DNA of 64,000 nt from Aporrectodea caliginosa (taxonomy: Eukaryota > Annelida > Clitellata > Crassiclitellata > Lumbricidae), in contig JACEVL010000482.1 of NCBI GenBank assembly GCA_020284085.1, forward strand, positions 1,021,501 to 1,085,500, in the 5' to 3' direction. Shown here in pieces: positions 57,801 to 64,000 of this stretch; positions within the stretch are counted from its first letter, which is position 1, and each line of letters starts with the position of its first letter. Below the pieces are notes generated by a model that saw only the letters and a list, made by a program, of their open reading frames with translations, did not search any database and was not told the DNA's origin. Both the position numbers and the translations under genes were made by a program.

Positions 57801-58342
57801 AAGGCATGAACAAGGACCACAACTGCATCATGAGAGAGAGAGCGAGAGACCACTCGAAGCTGACGAAGCTGATAATAACAACTCCGTGCAATTGAATTCA
57901 CATGTTGAGATAAAGTAAGCTCGGAGTCAAGAGAAAGTCCCAGATCACGAACTGTGAGGGAAAAGGTTATGTGAGGAAAGAGCAGGGTAAGTTGAGGAAA
58001 GTCGATACCCTGCAGTTGTCTACGGCTACCCAGCCAAATGAGCTGTGTTTTAGAGGGATTTAAGAATAGCCGATTGGAGGCCATCCAAGAAGAGAGGACA
58101 TCCATAGTCAGACACATCTGACTCACAGTAGCCACCGCATCAGCTGAATGGGTGTGGATGTAGGCTTGCACATCATCGGCAAATAGTTGGTGTAGAAGCC
58201 CCTGAGACGTCAACAAGGAGCAGACATCAGCAGTATAAAGAAGATAAAGCAGCGGGCCCAGGACAGAACCCTGGGGCACACCCAAAGGGGCAGGGACCCA
58301 AAGAGACCTGGACGAACCAGAATACATAGTTACATACATACA

Positions 58343-58373
<31 letters not shown>

Positions 58374-61300
58374 CATACATACATACATACATACATACAT
58401 ACATACATACATACATACATACATACATACATACATACATACATACATACATACATACATACATACATACATACATACATACATACATACATACATACAT
58501 ACATACATACATACATACATACATACATACATACATACATACATACATACATACATACATACATACATACATACATACATACATACATACATACATACAT
58601 ACATACATACATACATACATACATACATACATAACATACATACACACATACATACATGCATACATACATACGGCAATACACACAGACATGCAATCATGCA
58701 TAAATGACCTTCCCCTCATTAAGGGCTAGTTTTCCTCTTTTGTCTCTCGTTCTTTAAGACGTTTCTTTTCCTCCGGGGTTTTCGTGCTGAGAGCGCTTCT
58801 AAATAGTTATTCTGAGAGAGGCGCTATATAAATCTTTGAATACAATACAAATACATAGGCTACGTACATGCATACTTTCTTAAATATTTTATCTATGTAA
58901 TCACCGTCAGCGTTGGTGTCTAACGTCATCATCGTTATATAGGTGCTATATGAATCCTGAACCCAGTGTACATGCCTTTAAATGGACACGAGCACTTGTT
59001 TCACCCACCTGTTATCTCCACCCGGTTCAGCAACATTCAGCCAGGAACGAGCGAGGTTGTCTTTTGTACTTTGGCAGACTGAGTAACCTTTGACATCGGG
59101 ATTAAAGCCTCTGAAGAAGTCTAATTATAGAAAAATTAATTCCATATGATTACATTTCACTGCCATTAAATCAGTCTGTAATTATATAGCGCCTCTATTC
59201 AACCGTCACCAGACCAAGTTTGCTAAGAAACGGACTTAGAATCATTACCAGAAATTCAATAAGTTACTGATATTTCAATATTTCACTTGCTGATTTTTTA
59301 ATAACTGAATCTTAGGCTTCAAGGTCTGAAAAGTAAAAACAGAAAATTTGCAACGGGACTTTAGCAAAGTCAGTGGCTTCTTTTGTCTTAAATCTTTCGC
59401 TAAAACCAGGAGACAGTTTCAATTCATCAGGATTACGCGACAGCATGACAATAAACTGGAGATCCGACTATGAAGATTCATTATCGTTATCTCGAGATTT
59501 CTTCAACGCCCAAAAGCGCAGTTAGCTTATTTTTTAGGCGCTCAGTCAAAACAAAATCGATAGGCAGGTTGTGTGTGTTAAGTAGTAAACATAAAAAGAG
59601 GACAGTGGAGCGATCATGGACATCAAAAGTGACAAAGTAGAGGTTCGCATGTCCAATGAAATACGTAGAAGAGGCGCTCATTGTCTGCTCGTTGTCTATG
59701 GCCACTGTGAAACGGCAATGGACGTATCCAAATTCCAAGACACGAAGCAGCGCATCCCAAGACTTGCCGTTGACCTCTAAGGTCACCTCAACCAAAATAT
59801 GCCTCCCCAAATTATGCAACCCAATGACAGAGACTAAATATGTCCAGGGTCGTTGCACGAAGTTCAATAATCAGCAGATTCGAATCCGCAGTCGTTGGAT
59901 TGCAGGCCAGGGACGATGCCGATTGTACCACTGTGTCGCAAACAAAAACAGTAATGACTAATAGTTTAATAATGTCTCACTTGTGAGTGTTATGATACCG
60001 GCCTCCAACGTATAATCTCCGCCAATCCTAAAAGACGTAGCAGTTTTAATATTATTATATGAGAATTCTTAATTAATAAAACTGCTTCACTATCGGTAAA
60101 AGCGTCCTTTATTTTGGCCTTGATAAGAATATATAATGATATAAAATTTAGTTTTCATTTTCAAGCAATTACTGGGTTAGTATAAATAAAACTTGCTTAT
60201 AGTTGACAAAAGAAAAGTATAGAATTTAGTCTGCATTGTTAAAGAAATCAGACAATATTGTACTCGGATCTATTTTACAGTTCAACCATCATTCGTTAAT
60301 TGTTCCCCGTTCAACCAGCAGATGACAATTAACACAGTAAACAGTAACTTTAGGACACAGCAGGAAGACACAGAAGGGACCAAGGTCCCGCTTATTAGGG
60401 TCGCCCTTGTATCGTGAGACAAATGTAGAATGACAAATGATTGACCTTTATAAGTCCAACTAGACTATGAGTCATAAACAGAACCATAACGTAAAATAAA
60501 GACAAAATCCTTAACTAGTAAAGCAGAATATCACATTGTAATGATTTATTATGAGCAATTAGGTATGCACGCATTGATTTTTTAAATGACGACAGATTAC
60601 AAGCAACATATATCGTGGGATTAGACTGTTCCAAACAGAAGGTCCGACACATTTAATTAAAAATAGTCGAGAGTCAGTACGAGGAAAATTTGCTCTCTCT
60701 AATCACCCCGTGATCTAGTAGAGTGAGCGTTGAGGTAAGATTTACTAGAAAAATACCATGTAAAGGCAGTGGGAAGTAAATTATGAGTAAACCGAAACAT
60801 AAATTCGCTATTCTGTAATTTAGTAATCTGCTGAACAGGCAACATTCCAAATACGTGCTAGATGTCTGTATTATCAATAGAAACTAAAACATTTGTATGA
60901 GGTACTTATTTCTATGATAACGAAAAAGAATAAACTTCGTTTTAGACAAGTTAAGCGAAAATCTATTGGCCTTGAACCACTCAGCAACAGCTATAAGTTC
61001 AAAACTAACAAACCCTAACAATCAATCAAATGATTTATGAGGGATAAAGACATTTGTGTCATCCGCGAAAAGAATAAAGTGCAGTAGAGATGATGCGTTA
61101 GAAAGGTCATTGGTGAACATTAAAGACAACAAAAGACCCAAGTTGTTGTCCTGAGTGACTCCATATCGAATGGATTTGACGTTGGATAAGATACCATTAC
61201 AAATAACCGTCATTTTATTGTTAAATGAGATAGGGTGTTGATCGATATTAAAAGCTTACGTGAAAACTTCTCCGCGATTCTCAATGGCCACCTGGGGAGG

Positions 61301-61658
61301 ATTTTCGGCACCAAGTCCATTTCCAGCCTAAGATAAATAAGTAAGGGTATAGCACAGCGGCTCCACGTCACCAACGGTGATAACCATTTTCATTTTTTTA
61401 TTTATTTATCAGCCTTATATAATGACTTAACAATATTGTGAGCTGAGAACTTGCTACCTCACTTTTGAGTGCATTGAACGAAAACCAAAGAATATAGTCA
61501 GTCGAGTCGACAATTTTATTTAAATGGAAAGCATCTCTTACATTTGGTGTTGACAGTGACGTTGAAGATGGAGATATTCGAGTAGTCGACGATAAACTAC
61601 GAAGGCTGAAGTGATGATAACAATGATGACGATGATAACGATGACAATGATGATGACA

Positions 61659-61720
<62 letters not shown>

Positions 61721-61759
61721 AACAACAACTACAACAACAGCAATAATAATAATAATAAC

Positions 61760-61806
<47 letters not shown>

Positions 61807-63490
61807 GAATAATAATAATAATCTTTTTCTGCAGTCTTCGGACTTTTTAGGCCACCTGAGGGATCCTTGTAACCGCGGGTTAAAAATAATAATAAAAAGT
61901 ACAACAACAACATTTATTGTGTCAATGAAAACTATCACGACGACTACTACAACGATGATGCAGCTATGAAATCGAAATGATGATGATGATCATATTGACG
62001 AGTTACCGAGACTGAGTCTCCAAAAGCTCCAAGGACTTTAATGTCGCTCGGACGAACAGCGTGGGCTGCAAACAACGTACATTAAAAATATGCCTATGTA
62101 TAGCCACCTGTCGAATTTAGAAAACTTTCGTCAGAAAATTATCAGAAAGTCTTTCAGTCATCGTTTCAAAAGCAGTTTGACTTCATATAGGTCTAGTACG
62201 TAAAATCAAAATTCGTTATTTCCACTTCACAATTAATCCGAATTCTGATCTTATGTATTTTGAAATATTTCATAGCAGACTTTCAAGCACGGCTTCTGAA
62301 CGGACACAAAAGTTTTGAAGAGGTGCTAGCAAGGAAGATTGTCATCCATTACCCACAAAATTTGACTATCTGTTTCAGTCATCGAGATTTGGTCGAAATA
62401 TGCCTGACCGAATTTCTAATGACCTTTATTTTCTCCTCACTGTTTCTGTAGTTCATTGACAAATACTCAAGAGCCTCTGTTACATCTCTTAATTTCTCCT
62501 TTCCTACTCAACAGCCATTAGCCCAACCGGAAAGTAGGCACCAATATTCTGAAATTTCGGGACAACAAAGAAATAACAGCACGTCTGGTCCACAGCTTTT
62601 CAAAGGGATTGGACGGTGGCCTCTCCGACCCTCTGTACAGACACCGTAGCTTACAAGTAGCTTCCCATAAAAGCAAGGCAGTCCTTTTATGCACTTCGGA
62701 TCCTGAGGTCGCATGGGCTCTCGGGGGGCAGCTTATTTGATGTAGTTCGTGCCACCACGGTTGGTATGATGCTGTATTGCTCGCCTGTGTGGTGGGGCTT
62801 TGCGAGAGTGCAGGAACGGGAGGCCCTTGATGGAATTATCCGAAGGTTGGTACATATGACTATGACTTTTATCTTCTCTCTCATTTGAGACTCTCTGCAG
62901 CAATGCGGATACTAGACACTTTACCTGTATTCTGCACAATCCTTGTCATGTATTGCATAAATTGTTACCGCCGATCAAGCAATCACGCTACTCCCTGCGG
63001 CCACGGTCCCATAATCGTGAGCTTCCCATGTTTGACAACCTGACTCAGAAATGCTTTCTTGACCGGATGCTATACAAATAAACTATGTTTTCCCTAGATC
63101 TGTCTATTAAACCCTTCATTTTCCCCTATGACTAGCTCTAGATCTTCTTCCTCTACGTTTCCCTGATGTACAATAAAGCCTTTCATTCAATTCATTGGTT
63201 GCACATATAAATTTTTGTTTATTTGTTTGAATGTATTAGTCTTGCCATGTACAGTGCTGTGCGTTTGCTAGTGCTTCTCAGTAAAGGATATACTTACTTA
63301 CTTACTTATTTATTTAAGTTTAGTGACATTCATAACAATTACATCTCGCTAAGCTAAAAATCAAATTAGTCCTAATTTATTCCACACTAGTATTTGATGA
63401 TTTAAAGTGTACCGGTAGTTGAGGGTGCTTACCACTTGTGGGTATCGATGGTGAATGGTCGACCGTACAATTGAATATGATGGGTGGAAG
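54865..63490 (-). CDS. PLB gene 3, duplicated exon block 3B-8B plus truncated exon 9B
   Basis: Exons in transcript order: 3B 63433-63490, 4B 62007-62065, 5B 61260-61327, 6B 59981-60027, 7B 59009-59120, 8B 56408-56540, then 9B 54865-55000, cut by the duplication junction. The protein sequence matches copy A, including GAFGDSVS and GAND. Exon 9B has lost its last 22 nt and its splice donor; reading through gives a foreign tail and stop. Exon 8B ends in phase 0 and exon 3A begins in phase 0, so skipping 9B would join two catalytic blocks in frame. The first block would lack the Asp-His exon. Exons 1-2 are expected within about 0.5 kb beyond 64000. Either a real intragenic duplication or an assembly duplicate. 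Confidence 0.75.
57261..58329 (-). mobile_element. 5'-truncated LINE, copy B, open frame of 357 codons
   Basis: The same LINE as 48267-49336, carried by the segmental duplication. Here the frame is continuous from VPQGSVLGPLLY and FADDVQAY to PSIWNDL, because the GA repeat is two bases shorter. It is therefore closer to the ancestral coding state than copy A. Confidence 0.93.
60131..61206 (-). mobile_element. LINE remnant in intron 5 of PLB gene 3, copy B
   Basis: Near-identical to 51140-52215, with the same inactivating changes (GVTQDN, internal stops). Insertion and decay therefore preceded the 9-kb duplication. Confidence 0.85.
61625..61835. repeat. GAT then AAC and AAT microsatellite (copy B)
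   Basis: GAT units pass into CAACAACTACAACAACAG and then AAT units. It differs from the copy A equivalent. A retroposon 3' end follows. Confidence 0.9.
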
Positions 63491-63862
63491 CTGACAATTG
63501 AAACGAGCAATAGGCCTGTTATTACAATCTAGGTACGCCTTTATCAAAAAGTGAACAATTGCTATAATCTATTTGTGTACTAAAGTAGCTGCGTCGTGAG
63601 GGGCCCTTTGCTTTAGAGTAGCGCTGTAGAAATCGGGAGATTATCATTATACGAATACGATTAAACAGGAAAAAGTATCAGCAATGTCTTCATATTTAGG
63701 CCCCTACCGCTGCTACTTTGTTCAAACTAGACGTAACTAATCAATAATTGGAAGGAAAGATTGTGTTCGAGAATTGTCTCTTGGTGTCAGTAGGTTATCA
63801 GAGCCTCAGGGGTCAGGGACATTGCCATCACCGACCTGTATATCGTCTTGTAAAAGCATTCT

Positions 63863-64000
63863 TGTTGATTATAGTCTTACACCATACAGTCCACGCACAG
63901 TTATTTTTTTTAACGAGACCCCTGGCAACGCGAAGCCCTAAAGGCCTAAACCATGGCTCGTTTGACTTATGTGGAAATTTGGAACTCCCGGTACCATACG
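63863..64000 (-). other. Start of intron 2 of PLB gene 3, right flank of the duplication
   Basis: CATGGCTCGTTTGACTTATG matches the LINE remnant at about 19975 in intron 2 of PLB gene 1 (CATGGCTTGTTTGGCTTATG). By that alignment exon 2 should begin about 300 bp beyond the window. Confidence 0.65.

Larger units (their letters stand above)
54865..63862. repeat. Tandem segmental duplication, copy B (8998 bp)
   Basis: A direct copy of 45871-54864. The junction reads AAAGCATTCT directly followed by CTCCTGTGCTGAG with no shared bases, so the breakpoint is blunt. The right end continues TGTTGATTATAG into unduplicated intron 2 sequence. Confidence 0.95.

Overview
The window is animal nuclear DNA, most likely from an invertebrate bilaterian. 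Coding exons are short and split by GT-AG introns. Introns are full of microsatellites and 5'-truncated non-LTR retrotransposons, and there are tRNA-derived SINEs and hAT-type DNA transposons with 8-bp target duplications. I cannot name the species from sequence alone. No bacterial operon, CRISPR array, rRNA or convincing functional tRNA gene is present.

Layout. (1) 1-560: the end of a LINE reverse transcriptase (minus strand) and a TATG-type microsatellite. (2) 1073-5587 (+): one uninterrupted 1504-codon ORF, mostly low complexity, with a short N-terminal block resembling the IP3-receptor-binding (KRAP) region of the ITPRID/TESPA1 family. (3) 6.5-12 kb: LINE remnants, a small MITE and a hAT transposon with a second MITE nested in it. 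(4) 12048-21116 (-): PLB gene 1, a complete 13-exon single-domain phospholipase B1-like GDSL/SGNH lipase of 411 aa with all catalytic residues. (5) 22136-34958 (+): PLB gene 2, a complete 13-exon paralogue of 408 aa, head-to-head with gene 1, in which the GDSL serine codon reads alanine. (6) 35-42 kb: retrotransposon debris, a 1.7-kb terminal-inverted-repeat element, two nested SINEs and an unclassified 885-bp insertion. (7) 42606-63490 (-): PLB gene 3, whose exons 3-9 lie in a near-identical ~9-kb tandem duplication (45871-54864 and 54865-63862); its exons 1-2 should lie just beyond position 64000.

The three PLB genes share intron positions and phases exon by exon. Genes 1 and 3, with kilobases of 3' flank, descend from an older segmental duplication (about 6.7-21 kb versus 37.4 kb to the window end), so many transposons can be dated by the empty paralogous site. 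All products look like small secreted lipases with a signal peptide and no visible membrane anchor (the N terminus of gene 3 is not in view). The main biological points are an apparently nucleophile-dead PLB beside an intact one, and a phase-symmetric duplicated exon block (exons 3-8) in gene 3 that could encode a two-repeat PLB. The duplication could instead be an assembly artefact.
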